A DNA stretch of 64,000 nucleotides from Microvirga sp. GTDB lineage: Bacteria > Pseudomonadota > Alphaproteobacteria > Rhizobiales > Beijerinckiaceae. Below the pieces are notes generated by a model. That model was not told the origin of the DNA and did no database searches. It saw only the letters and a list, made by a program, of their open reading frames with translations. How positions within the stretch are numbered: position 1 is the stretch's first letter; the number at the start of each line of letters is the position of its first letter. The translations under genes were made by a program, and so were the position numbers. The stretch is from the NCBI RefSeq assembly GCF_014699075.1, contig NZ_JACXAB010000004.1, positions 310,001 through 374,000 of the forward strand. Reading direction: 5' to 3'. This document shows positions 33,981-42,519 of the stretch, in pieces.

Positions 33981-34784
33981 GTGAGGCAGCCGTGCGGCGG
34001 CTGCATTCAGAACTTCAGCCCGGAACGGCAGGGACGATCAAGCGTTTGGCCTCGGCTAATCGAGAAGCCCGCGTCCTTGCCACCTGCATCACACAACCGC
34101 CATTTCATTTGGCTCGCCGTCGCATCCGTGCTCGGCTTTGTCGTCCTGATTGCCGCCTGGTTCCTGCTGCCTATGGATCAGTGGCTGCATGACTTCAGCC
34201 AATGGGCGCAAGGCCTTGGCACAACAGGCGTTGTGATCGTCAGCATTGCCTATGTGATCTGCACGGTGCTGCTTGTGCCGGGCGTCGCACTAACCCTCGC
34301 GGTCGCTGTCGCCTATGGCTGGTGGGCGCTGGCGATCTGCTTCTTCGGCGGCATGACGGCAGCCCTCATCTCCTTCCTGATCAGCCGCTATCTTGCCCGG
34401 GAACGGGTGAAACGCTTCCTCGACCGACATCCGACGATGAAGGCCGTTGATGCGGTTGCTCACGAGGAGTCGTTCAAGACCATCGTGTTGGCCCGCCTGA
34501 CACCGGTCACGCCCTTTGCCGTCGAGAACTATGCTTTCGGTGTCACAGGCGTTCGCCTCGGCTCGTTCCTCTTGGCAACGGCTATCGGCATCGTGCCTGG
34601 GACGATTCAGAATGTATGGATCGGCGTGATCGGACGCACCGCAGCCGAAGGGGGCGCGGGTGTGATGAACTGGATTCTGCTGGGCGTGGGGCTCGTGGCA
34701 ACAATCGTCCTCACCGTCTGGATGACCCGTCAGGCGAAGATCCGCATGAAGCAGCAGGCCGAGCCCGCGCTCCAGGGCTCATAA
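33981..34784 (+). CDS. TVP38/TMEM64 (SNARE-associated, VTT domain) membrane protein
   Basis: 267 residues if the GTG at 33981 is used; the true start may be later, because the first 35 residues do not resemble the family and no ATG is available before the first helix (HFIWLAVASVLGFVVLIAAWF). Family features: VPGVALTLAVAVAYGWWAL, FFGGMTAALISFLISRYLARE and LTPVTPFAVENYAFGVTGV. DedA/VTT relatives are membrane proteins linked to lipid scrambling or proton-dependent transport. Function here unknown; alone, facing the convergent GntR gene with no gap. Confidence 0.85.
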   Translation: MRQPCGGCIQNFSPERQGRSSVWPRLIEKPASLPPASHNRHFIWLAVASVLGFVVLIAAWFLLPMDQWLHDFSQWAQGLGTTGVVIVSIAYVICTVLLVPGVALTLAVAVAYGWWALAICFFGGMTAALISFLISRYLARERVKRFLDRHPTMKAVDAVAHEESFKTIVLARLTPVTPFAVENYAFGVTGVRLGSFLLATAIGIVPGTIQNVWIGVIGRTAAEGGAGVMNWILLGVGLVATIVLTVWMTRQAKIRMKQQAEPALQGS

Positions 34785-35513
34785 TCAGACCGAGACCGCG
34801 GCCCTGCCGTCCTTCTGATGCTCGTGAATGTACTTCAGGAGCGACGTCCCCGCGCCTTCGATATGGGTCTTCAGGAGGTTGCAGGCTGCCTCGATCTGGC
34901 CCCCGGCGCAGAGGCGGAGCAGTTCGTCGTGTTCGGCTTCGGCTCGTGCCCGGCCATCGGTCAGGGCGAGCTGTAGGCGGGTGTGCCGGTCGCATTCCTG
35001 CAAAAGGTTCGCCACGATGGCGAGTGAGCGGGGCTGACCTGCATGTTGGTAGAGGACCATGTGGAACTCCCGATTCAGCTCGCCCCAGCGGCTCACCTGC
35101 ATGGCGTGAAGCTCCGAGCTGTATTCCTGCAGGATGTCTCTCAGCCGCTGGTAATCCTCTTCTGTCAGGTGCCGAGCCGAGGCCTTGAGAAGCCGCGGCT
35201 CGAGGAGTGCCCTGAGATCGAACAACTCCTCGACCTCCGCCGGCGAGAGCGCCGACACGATGGCGCCCCGATGGGGGTGAATCTTGACGAGTCCCTCAGC
35301 TTCAAGCTGCATCAGCGCCTCGCGGACGGGAATACGGCTGACACCGAACTCCACGGCCAGAGCCTCCTGACGCAGCTGAAAGCCAGCCTGGAACTCACCG
35401 TCCACGATACGCCGGCGCAGTTCCCCGGCCACGGAGGCGGAAATCGTCCGGTACTGGAAGGTCTTCTGAACGGGCTTCGGCAATGGTGCAGCTGGGTTCG
35501 TCATCAAACTCAT
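34785..35513 (-). CDS. GntR-family (FCD) transcription regulator of the hydroxyproline cluster
   Basis: 242 residues. N-terminal winged helix: RRRIVDGEFQAGFQLRQEAL and FGVSRIPVREALMQLEAEGLV (about residues 33-80), including the conserved SRIPVREAL recognition helix. The C-terminal FCD domain (about 95-225) has metal-ligand His/Asp positions such as NREFHMVLYQHAG. It is divergent from the deaminase-epimerase-dehydrogenase set with an 89-bp shared gap. Probably a repressor released by a hydroxyproline intermediate. Confidence 0.9.
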   Translation of the reverse strand: MSLMTNPAAPLPKPVQKTFQYRTISASVAGELRRRIVDGEFQAGFQLRQEALAVEFGVSRIPVREALMQLEAEGLVKIHPHRGAIVSALSPAEVEELFDLRALLEPRLLKASARHLTEEDYQRLRDILQEYSSELHAMQVSRWGELNREFHMVLYQHAGQPRSLAIVANLLQECDRHTRLQLALTDGRARAEAEHDELLRLCAGGQIEAACNLLKTHIEGAGTSLLKYIHEHQKDGRAAVSV

Positions 35514-35535
35514 GGGTCAGGAGGGCACGGCTCGC

Positions 35536-35566
35536 TTGACAGCAGAGATTTTATACAATCTACAAT
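35536..35566 (+). promoter_or_regulatory. Predicted promoter and operator for the hydroxyproline genes
   Basis: A perfect TTGACA (35536-35541), then TACAAT (35561-35566) as -10 with a 19-bp spacer. TACAAT occurs twice (35554-35559 and 35561-35566) with a 7-nt period within TATACAATCTACAATACG. This overlaps the -10 and is a plausible GntR-type operator. Confidence 0.5.
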
Positions 35567-35602
35567 ACGGAACTTCAATCCACCACCGGGAGCAGGGTCA
35601 CA

Positions 35603-36532
35603 ATGGCGAACAAGATCGGATGGGAAGGCGTCTTTCCAGCAGTCACCACCCAGTTCAAGCCGAATTACGATCTTGATCTGGATGCGACGGCCAAAGTGCT
35701 GGACGGCCTGATCCGGGATGGCGTTTCCGGCCTCGTCGTCTGCGGCACCGTCGGCGAAAACACGTCGCTCAGCCGCTCCGAGAAGGTTGCCGTCATGGAG
35801 ACCGCCAAGAGCGTGTCCCGAGGCCGGGTGCCGGTGATCGCCGGCATCGCCGAGTTCACCACGCAGTTCGCCTCAGAGGTGGCCAAGGAGGCCGCGCGCG
35901 TCGGGGTCGATGGCGTGATGGTCATGCCGGCCCTGGTCTATTCCTCGAAGCCGCATGAGACGGCCGCCCATTTCCGCGGCGTCGCCAAGGCCACCGACCT
36001 GCCGGTAATGGTCTACAACAACCCACCGATCTACAAGAACGACGTAACGCCCGATATCCTGGCCTCGCTGGCCGATTGCGAGACCGTCGTCTGCTTCAAG
36101 GATTCATCCGGCGACACGCGACGTTTCATCGACACCAAGAACATGGTCGGCGACCGCTTCGTCCTGTTCGCAGGCTTGGACGATGTGGTGGTCGAGAGCG
36201 TAATGCTCGGCGCCGAGGGCTGGATCTCAGGCATGTCGAATGCCTTCCCGCAAGAGGGCGAGACGCTGTTCCGTCTGGCCAAGGCTGGCCGCTATGAGGA
36301 GGCGAGGGCGCTCTACGAGTGGTTCATGCCGCTTCTGCATCTCGATGCCCGCCCTGATCTCGTCCAGTGCATCAAGCTGTGCGAAGAGATCATGGGCCGT
36401 GGCTCCGCGCTCACCCGTCCGCCGCGTCTGCCCCTCGAAGGAGCGGACCGCGCTCATGTTGAGGCTGTCATGGACAAGGCTCTCAAGAATCGTCCGAAGC
36501 TGCCGGACGTGGGCCTGAGGTCCGCGGCCTGA
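35603..36532 (+). CDS. DapA/DHDPS-family lyase, probable 1-pyrroline-4-hydroxy-2-carboxylate deaminase
   Basis: 309 residues, TIM barrel aldolase family. The Schiff-base lysine is Lys166 in VVCFKDSSGDTRR; Tyr138 lies in VMVYNNPPIY, and VCGTVGENTSLS corresponds to the GTTGE loop. True DapA would not be in this setting; with an epimerase and a D-amino acid dehydrogenase downstream the expected role is deamination of pyrroline-4-hydroxy-2-carboxylate to alpha-ketoglutarate semialdehyde. First gene of the set, with ribosome site GGAGCAGGG. The terminator at 36541 ends or tunes the transcript. Confidence 0.85.
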   Translation: MANKIGWEGVFPAVTTQFKPNYDLDLDATAKVLDGLIRDGVSGLVVCGTVGENTSLSRSEKVAVMETAKSVSRGRVPVIAGIAEFTTQFASEVAKEAARVGVDGVMVMPALVYSSKPHETAAHFRGVAKATDLPVMVYNNPPIYKNDVTPDILASLADCETVVCFKDSSGDTRRFIDTKNMVGDRFVLFAGLDDVVVESVMLGAEGWISGMSNAFPQEGETLFRLAKAGRYEEARALYEWFMPLLHLDARPDLVQCIKLCEEIMGRGSALTRPPRLPLEGADRAHVEAVMDKALKNRPKLPDVGLRSAA

Positions 36533-36540
36533 CAAATCGA

Positions 36541-36566
36541 GGCGGTGCGTGACCGCACCGCCTTTC
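36541..36566 (+). terminator. Hairpin after the DapA-like gene
   Basis: A 9-bp stem GGCGGTGCG (36541-36549) with CGCACCGCC (36554-36562), tetraloop TGAC, followed by TTTC. The short T tract suggests partial termination, lowering expression of the downstream genes. Confidence 0.6.
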
Positions 36567-36604
36567 ATCTGCGATAAGACCTCTTGTGAACAGCGAGTGA
36601 GGCC

Positions 36605-37621
36605 ATGGCGCGCCATACCTTCTTCTGCATCGACGGCCACACCTGCGGCAACCCGGTACGCGTGGTGGGCGGCGGCAGCATCCCCCAGCTAAAGGGGGAC
36701 ACGATGTTCGAGCGCCGCCAGCACTTCTTAGCGGAATATGATTGGATCCGGACCGGGCTGATGTTCGAGCCGCGCGGGCACGACATGATGTCGGGCTCCA
36801 TCCTCTATCCGCCGACCCGGCCGGATTGCGACGTGGGCATCCTGTTCATCGAAACCTCGGGCTGCCTGCCCATGTGCGGCCATGGCACCATCGGGACGGT
36901 GACCATCGCGCTCGAGAATGGTCTCATCCACCCGAAAACCCCGGGCCTGCTTCGGCTCGACACGCCGGCCGGCGTGGTCGAAGCGCGTTACGAGCAAAAC
37001 GGTCCCTTCGTCGAGCGCGTGCGTATCACCAACATCCCGTCGTTCCTTTATGGCACCGGCTACGAGGTCGAGGTCGAAGGGCTTGGACACCTCATGGTGG
37101 ATGTCGCCTATGGCGGCAACTTCTATGCCATCGTGGAGCCGCAGCGGCTTTATACGGATGTTGCGGACGTCAATCCGTCCGACATCCTGCGCTGGAGCCC
37201 GAAGCTGCGCGAGGCGTTCAATGCGCGCTACCAGATCGCCCATCCCGAGAATCCGGCCATCGACCGGCTGACGCATGTGCTCTGGACAGGAAAAGCCCAG
37301 AATCCGGGCAGCACAGCGCGCAACGCGGTGTTCTATGGCGACAAGGCCATCGACCGCTCGCCCTGCGGCACGGGCACCTCCGCCCGCATGGCGCATCTTG
37401 CGGCCCGCGGCGCCTTGAACGAGGGGGATGCGTTCGTCCATGAGAGCATCATCGGCTCCACCTTCACGGGGCGCATCGAGGGGCGCACCAAGGTGGGTGA
37501 TCGCGATGCGATCATCCCGTCGATCGAAGGCTGGGCCCGCGTGACCGGGTTCAACACCATCTTCATCGACGACCGGGATCCCTTCGCCAACGGCTTCCAG
37601 GTCGTCGACCAGAACCGCTAG
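36605..37621 (+). CDS. Proline racemase family protein, probable 4-hydroxyproline 2-epimerase
   Basis: 338 residues. Both catalytic cysteines are present: Cys91 in LPMCGHGTIG and Cys254 in RSPCGTGTSARM. Two cysteines mean racemase/epimerase; trans-3-hydroxyproline dehydratases replace the first. Predicted to convert trans-4-hydroxy-L-proline to cis-4-hydroxy-D-proline, feeding the dehydrogenase downstream. The start 36605 has GAGTGAGG a few nt upstream. It matches the set in Sinorhizobium known as hypRE, but the identity is by context. Confidence 0.9.
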   Translation: MARHTFFCIDGHTCGNPVRVVGGGSIPQLKGDTMFERRQHFLAEYDWIRTGLMFEPRGHDMMSGSILYPPTRPDCDVGILFIETSGCLPMCGHGTIGTVTIALENGLIHPKTPGLLRLDTPAGVVEARYEQNGPFVERVRITNIPSFLYGTGYEVEVEGLGHLMVDVAYGGNFYAIVEPQRLYTDVADVNPSDILRWSPKLREAFNARYQIAHPENPAIDRLTHVLWTGKAQNPGSTARNAVFYGDKAIDRSPCGTGTSARMAHLAARGALNEGDAFVHESIIGSTFTGRIEGRTKVGDRDAIIPSIEGWARVTGFNTIFIDDRDPFANGFQVVDQNR

Positions 37622-37648
37622 GCCTTAGGCCTGTTCTAGGAAAGTAAC

Positions 37649-38884
37649 ATGCGGGTTGCGATCATCGGAGCCGGCGTTGTGGGGCTTGCCACGGCGCACG
37701 CCTTGCTCGACAGGGGCCATGAGGTCGTTCTGATCGAGCCCGGCGCAAAGCAGGGGCGTCCGACGGACGGGAACGCCGGCTGGATCGCCCATACCGACAT
37801 CATGCCGCTCGCCTCGCCGAAGGCGTGGCGGAACCTGCCGCGCTGGCTCATGGACCCGCTCGGGCCGCTGACCATCCGGCCGGGCTACCTGCCGCATCTG
37901 GCACCCTGGCTGGCACGCTTCCTGCTGGCCTCGTCGCCCTCACGCATCAAATCGAGCATCGGGGCGATCCGCTCGATCAATGCGGAGTCGCTGCCGGCCT
38001 GGAAGAGCCTTCTGTCGTCTCTCGCTCTGAACGGGCATCTCAGAGAAAACGGCATCCTCTCCGTGTGGAGGCACCAGGGCGACTTCAATCGATCGCAGGA
38101 CATCATCGAACGTCAGCGCAGTTTCGGGATCGAGGCGGAAGCGCTGAGCCCCGCGGCGCTCGCAGAGCTTGAGCCCGCGCTTCGCAACGTAGAAGCCGCC
38201 GTGCTGTATCCCGACGCCTGCCATGTGTCCGATCCGGCTGTTCTGGCTGCTGACCTTCTGCGACTGGCTCTGGAGCGCGGCGCGGTTCCTGTGGCGGCGC
38301 ACGCTTCAAGAATCGAGCTGCAAAACAGGGACGTGCGCGTTCATACGGATGGGGGAGGTCCGGCCGTGACCGCCGACCAGGTAGTGGTCTCGGCCGGCAT
38401 CTGGTCTCGCGCATTGGCGGCTCAACTCGGCGACCGGATTCCGCTCGATACGGAGCGAGGCTACAACGCGACCTATGCGAAGGGCACGTTCGGGATCGGC
38501 CGGCCAATCATGTTCGAGGGCGAGGGCTTCGTCACGACGCCACTCAATACGGGCGACCGGGTTGGTGGCGCGGTCGAGTTCGCCGGACTTGAGGCTGCGC
38601 CCAACCACAGTCGAACCGACGCCATGGTGCAGCGCCTGACGCGATTCCTGCCACATCTGCAATCCCAACCGGCCGCAAAGCGATGGATGGGCTTCCGGCC
38701 CTCGATTCCGGACTCCCTGCCGGTAATCGGGCCTGCCGGACGGGACCGGCGCGTGATCTACGCCTTCGGTCACGGGCATTACGGTCTTACCCAGGCAGCC
38801 ATCACGGCCCAGATGGTGGCGAGCATGCTTGAGGGGCGATCCGGCCCGGTCGACGGGAGCCCCTTCTCTGCGCGGCGCTTCTGA
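37649..38884 (+). CDS. FAD-dependent D-amino acid dehydrogenase (probable cis-4-hydroxy-D-proline dehydrogenase)
   Basis: 411 residues of the DAO/DadA family. N-terminal dinucleotide motif VAIIGAGVVGLATAHALLDR (residues 3-22) and the C-terminal FGHGHYGLTQAAITA. It oxidises D-amino acids to imino acids with electron transfer to the membrane; in this cluster the expected substrate is cis-4-hydroxy-D-proline, giving the pyrroline product used by the DapA-like protein. No alpha-ketoglutarate semialdehyde dehydrogenase gene is near, so the last step must be elsewhere. 27 bp after the epimerase. Confidence 0.88.
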   Translation: MRVAIIGAGVVGLATAHALLDRGHEVVLIEPGAKQGRPTDGNAGWIAHTDIMPLASPKAWRNLPRWLMDPLGPLTIRPGYLPHLAPWLARFLLASSPSRIKSSIGAIRSINAESLPAWKSLLSSLALNGHLRENGILSVWRHQGDFNRSQDIIERQRSFGIEAEALSPAALAELEPALRNVEAAVLYPDACHVSDPAVLAADLLRLALERGAVPVAAHASRIELQNRDVRVHTDGGGPAVTADQVVVSAGIWSRALAAQLGDRIPLDTERGYNATYAKGTFGIGRPIMFEGEGFVTTPLNTGDRVGGAVEFAGLEAAPNHSRTDAMVQRLTRFLPHLQSQPAAKRWMGFRPSIPDSLPVIGPAGRDRRVIYAFGHGHYGLTQAAITAQMVASMLEGRSGPVDGSPFSARRF

Positions 38885-38995
38885 TCCGGCTGCCTCGTTC
38901 ACGAAAACTGACGGTGGATGCGGGACGGGCTGAAAGGTCTTTCCCTGCATGAGGAAGGCCGCGCATAATTGCGTGTCACTCCTGCCGGGAATCCC

Positions 38996-39745
38996 ATGGC
39001 CTCATCGAACCTATTCGCAAGTCTTGAGCGGCCCTCGCGAGCCGCCGTCATCGGCGCTTCCGGAGGAATCGGAACGGCCGCCACGGAACTGCTCGCGGGA
39101 GAGGGGTTCGAGACTGTTCATGCCCTTGCACGAAAGGAACGCGACAACGAGTCCGTGGGGGTAAGCTCCGGCGTCATCGACATCGAACACGAGTTTAGCA
39201 TCGCTGCGGCAGCCGATGGACTCCGGTACGGTGCCCCTTTGCGCCTTGTCGTTGTGGCAACCGGATTGCTCCATGCCGCGGATCATCAGCCGGAGAAAAC
39301 CTATCGCAGTCTCGATCCGGAACTCCTGGCCCGGAGCTTTCGTGTCAATGCTATCGGCCCCGCGCTTGTCGCCAAGCACATGGTCCCTCTGTTGCCGAAA
39401 AATGGAAAGAGCATCTTCGCTGTGATCTCGGCTCGTGTCGGCAGCATCGAGGACAATCGGCTCGGTGGGTGGTACGGCTACCGCGCCTCGAAGGCTGCTC
39501 TCAACCAGTTCATGCGGACCCTGGCGGTCGAAGTCAGACGCCAGAAGCCCGACGCCATCTGTGTCGCGCTTCATCCTGGAACCGTCGACACGGCCCTGAG
39601 CCATCCCTTCCAAAGCGGGGTTGAAAGCGGGAAGCTGTTCACACCGGCCTATTCAGCCCAGCGGCTGCTCATGGTGCTGGATGGCCTCACTGCTACGGAC
39701 AGCGGCGGGTTCTTCGCCTGGGATGGTCAACGCATCCCGTTCTGA
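38996..39745 (+). CDS. Short-chain dehydrogenase (C-factor-like SDR)
   Basis: 249 residues. Rossmann motif AAVIGASGGIGTAATELLAG (about 16-35); catalytic WYGYRASKAALNQFMRT with Tyr and Lys of YxxxK; the Ser in FAVISARVGSI. The C-terminal PGTVDTALSHPF lies near the substrate site. Resembles C-factor/CsgA-type SDRs of unknown substrate. The start 38996 is taken because the upstream frame contains no family sequence. 111 bp after the dehydrogenase gene. Confidence 0.88.
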   Translation: MASSNLFASLERPSRAAVIGASGGIGTAATELLAGEGFETVHALARKERDNESVGVSSGVIDIEHEFSIAAAADGLRYGAPLRLVVVATGLLHAADHQPEKTYRSLDPELLARSFRVNAIGPALVAKHMVPLLPKNGKSIFAVISARVGSIEDNRLGGWYGYRASKAALNQFMRTLAVEVRRQKPDAICVALHPGTVDTALSHPFQSGVESGKLFTPAYSAQRLLMVLDGLTATDSGGFFAWDGQRIPF

Positions 39746-39840
39746 GGTTTGCGTCGGATCAGACCTGAAGCTGTGGCAGATTGCCCGCGAAGGATCCTGC
39801 GTTCCCGATCGGCGTTCACTCCGCTGAAGGAGATGCCGCT

Positions 39841-40938
39841 TTGAACGCCGAATTGGCTCTGGACGAGAGGAGGGAGGCTGCGCCCAAGATCTGGCGACCC
39901 AGGCGCGTGCTCGTCACGCCGGCGGCGCTGGAATGGGAGCACGGCCGCGCCATTCTTGAACGGGCGTCGTCGCTGGGATCGGAAATCGTCGAGCTGAAAA
40001 GCAACCGGCTCACGGGCCTGACCGGCGAGAATGAGCGGCAGAGCTATGTGAATGCCAAGACGACGCTCGCCGTTGTCGTGGCGCCTCCCGGCAAGCTTCG
40101 CCTGCAGCCCATACCGCCGAGCGCGGACTGGCGGGTCGATCTGGCAGAAGGCTGCCCGGCTCATTGCCAGTACTGTTACCTCGCAGGCTCCCTGTCGGGC
40201 CCTCCAGTCACGAGGGTTTACGCCAACATGCCCGACATCCTCGGCAGCCTAGAAGACTATGCAGGCAAGGGCGCCGTCACCTCCAGGTCAGCGGACCGGA
40301 TGCATGAGGGCACCACGTTCGAGGCGTCCTGCTATACTGACCCGCTGGGGATTGAGCACCTCACCGGATCGCTGGCGGCGACGATCGCGCATTTCGGATC
40401 GTGGGAGGCTCCTGTGCAGCTCCGCTTCACCACCAAGTATGACGCGGTCCAGCCTCTGCTCGCGGTCTCGCATAACCGACGCACCCGGATCCGCTTTTCC
40501 GTCAACGCGAAGCCGGCGGCTCGCTTCGAGGGCGGCACCGCATCGGTCGCGGCGCGGCTGAACGCCATGCGATCGGCGGCCCTGGCCGGCTACAGGGTCG
40601 GCCTGACGATTGCGCCGATCATGCCTGTCGAGAACTGGCGCGAGGCCTATGGCACTTTGCTCGAGGATGCCGCTGCCGCAATGCGGGACGTGCCCGATCT
40701 CGACCTGTCGGTGGAACTCATCACCCACCGTTTCACGCCAGGGTCCAAGACCGTCCTGAACGGGTGGTATCCGGGTTCGGACCTGGACATGGACGAGCAG
40801 ACACGGGCGCGGAAGACAACCAAGTTCAACTCGGTCAAATTTGTCTACACATCCGATCTCATGAAGCAGATGCGAGGCTTCTTTGAGCATGCGGTCAGAG
40901 ACCATCTTCCGTCTGCTCGGATTCTCTACTGGACCTGA
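39841..40938 (+). CDS. SPL-family radical SAM protein (spore photoproduct lyase-like)
   Basis: 365 residues from a TTG start. The [4Fe-4S]/SAM cysteines are Cys105, Cys109 and Cys112 in GCPAHCQYCYLAG (CxxxCxxC), and a later FEASCYTDPLGIEHLTGS is the SPL-like segment. Spore photoproduct lyase repairs UV thymine lesions in Bacillus; the non-spore-formers have this homologue, of unproven function. Start evidence: AAGGAG (39827-39832) lies 8 nt before TTG 39841, whereas ATG 39833 opens only a 4-codon frame. The earlier in-frame TTG 39781 lacks a site. Confidence 0.85.
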   Translation: MNAELALDERREAAPKIWRPRRVLVTPAALEWEHGRAILERASSLGSEIVELKSNRLTGLTGENERQSYVNAKTTLAVVVAPPGKLRLQPIPPSADWRVDLAEGCPAHCQYCYLAGSLSGPPVTRVYANMPDILGSLEDYAGKGAVTSRSADRMHEGTTFEASCYTDPLGIEHLTGSLAATIAHFGSWEAPVQLRFTTKYDAVQPLLAVSHNRRTRIRFSVNAKPAARFEGGTASVAARLNAMRSAALAGYRVGLTIAPIMPVENWREAYGTLLEDAAAAMRDVPDLDLSVELITHRFTPGSKTVLNGWYPGSDLDMDEQTRARKTTKFNSVKFVYTSDLMKQMRGFFEHAVRDHLPSARILYWT

Positions 40939-41070
40939 AGGCCATCACCAGAACAAATTGACACGACCTTGATCGGCAACAGGGAAAGACCCGAATGCTC
41001 CGCTGCGATGCGCAGGACACCTCCGACAGGAACGGAGGCTTACCTGCTCAGCTTGATCGTTCGACTCTAG

Positions 41071-41241
41071 ATGATCGCGGCCGGCTTCGTGACGGGCTGG
41101 TTCGTCGCCAAGGATGCGCCGATCTTCGGCGTCGCGCAGGTGATGATGACTCTCGTCCTGGTCGCGCTCATCGTTGCCGTCGTGGCATTGCGGCCGCAAG
41201 GTTGGACGACGGCCCTCACTCGCTTTCATAGACCTCGATGA
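41071..41241 (+). CDS. Small membrane protein (56 residues), possibly N-terminally truncated
   Basis: Starts at ATG 41071, which directly follows an in-frame TAG; the peptide begins MIAAGFVTGWFVAKDAPIFG and carries a second hydrophobic stretch (about 24-40). No ribosome site precedes the ATG. Similar small proteins of Hyphomicrobiales, as I recall, begin earlier, with a hydrophobic segment like LLSLIV before the MIAAGF; here that segment is present upstream but ends in the stop codon. So a nonsense mutation is possible. Function unknown. Confidence 0.4.
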   Translation: MIAAGFVTGWFVAKDAPIFGVAQVMMTLVLVALIVAVVALRPQGWTTALTRFHRPR

Positions 41242-41275
41242 AGGAGACGGTGGAGTGCGGCGGTCCAAAGTTTAT

Positions 41276-41473
41276 CTAGTGCTGAACTCCGAGCGGCCAG
41301 GGTGCGAACAGGTTTGGGCGTCTCCACAAAACGAAGTGGTCCTGCACGGCGAGCTGAAGGCCGGCGTCCTTTTCCAAAAGGGCGATCTGCGCTTCGATCA
41401 TCTTGAGTTGCCGCTCAAGCTTTGCAGCGCGACGGGCTTTCGACTCAGACGGCTTTCTTTTCCTGCTCTTCAT
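41276..41473 (-). CDS. Small basic coiled-coil hypothetical protein
   Basis: 65 residues. Lys/Arg-rich start (MKSRKRKPSESKARRAAKLE) then a helix suited to a short coiled coil (ERQLKMIEAQIALLEKDAG). GAGG lies about 6 nt before the ATG on the minus strand. Not recognised as a family. The frame extends upstream but the 5' part has atypical content. It may be a real small protein or an accidental frame. Confidence 0.4.
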   Translation of the reverse strand: MKSRKRKPSESKARRAAKLERQLKMIEAQIALLEKDAGLQLAVQDHFVLWRRPNLFAPWPLGVQH

Positions 41474-41667
41474 CTGGCACCTCATGGTCCGAAAAGCAGC
41501 CTTGACTCTCCCTGCTGAGGAAGACGACGGCCGAGTTTCGGAGAGCCATGCTTGTGCCCCCTTGCAAATCGTTCGTTGTGTTGTTGATTCGAATCCTACC
41601 TGAGGGTCCGCACCTCGTCTGTCAGGAACCCGACATATCAAACGCAAACGTAAACATGGATTAACCT

Positions 41668-42504
41668 TTGAAACCTGGATCGGCACCGAAGGTTGAGAGA
41701 CTGGAACGGCTCTTGAACCCAGGTCGCATCGTGGCAATCACCGCATCCCGACGTTATCATCCATGGCCGGGCTACGTGCTCGGCTTTGCCCTCGGCGGCT
41801 TCTTCGATGGAATTCTGCTCCACCAGATCCTGCAATGGCATCATCTCCTGAGTGCCATCAATGGCGACGACATCCGGTTTCAGGTCGCTGTCGACGGGTA
41901 TTTCCATGCCCTCATGTACGTTATCGCAGCCGTAGGGCTTTGGATGCTGTGGGCCTCCCGGCGCAACGCCGTTGGGATTTCTGGTCGTCTGCTGTTCGCC
42001 GGAATTCTGATCGGCTTCGGTGCCTGGCACATGGTCGATGCCGCTCTCTCGCATTGGCTGCTCGGGATCCACCGTATCCGGATGGACAGCAGCAGCCCGC
42101 TCTTCTGGGATCTTCTCTGGCTAGGTCTCTTCGGCCTCGTACCGGTGATCCTGGGGTGGATCATGGGCGGGCCAAGGGACGATGAAGCTGCCACTGGCCG
42201 CTCCTCCGCTGCAACCCGCGCATTGGTGACCGTTCTGGTTTTGAGCGGAGGAGCTTTCGGTATCTGGCCCCTGAAGAGCAGCGAGTTCACCACGGTGCTG
42301 TTCGCCCCAGGCACCGGACAGGACCGCGTCGTCAGATCGCTCGCAGCAGTCGATGCGCAACTGGTCTGGACAGATAGCAGCGGCGAGCTTGCGGTGGTCA
42401 GGCTGGCTGATGGGCGGTCAGGCTGGCGACTGTTCAAGCATGGTGCGATCCTCGTGACCGGAGCCGGACTGCCCGCAGGCTGCTTCAACAATCTGCGCAC
42501 CTGA
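41668..42504 (+). CDS. DUF2243 membrane protein
   Basis: 278 residues. The DUF2243 signature is visible: GFALGGFFDGILLHQILQWH, with four hydrophobic helices (about 35-175), the second containing DGYFHALMYVIAAVGLWMLW and the third GAWHMVDAALSHWLL. The C-terminal part (about 180-278) is a less conserved soluble region. The start may be TTG 41668; a GTG at 41730 is a less likely alternative. The family is often near copper or cytochrome oxidase genes but nothing here supports that. Function unknown. Confidence 0.82.
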   Translation: MKPGSAPKVERLERLLNPGRIVAITASRRYHPWPGYVLGFALGGFFDGILLHQILQWHHLLSAINGDDIRFQVAVDGYFHALMYVIAAVGLWMLWASRRNAVGISGRLLFAGILIGFGAWHMVDAALSHWLLGIHRIRMDSSSPLFWDLLWLGLFGLVPVILGWIMGGPRDDEAATGRSSAATRALVTVLVLSGGAFGIWPLKSSEFTTVLFAPGTGQDRVVRSLAAVDAQLVWTDSSGELAVVRLADGRSGWRLFKHGAILVTGAGLPAGCFNNLRT

Positions 42505-42519
42505 CTGTTCTGCCGGGTT

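Noticed and set aside
41174-41518. 114-codon plus-strand frame
   Set aside because: Overlaps the small coiled-coil frame antisense; neither composition nor start context supports it.
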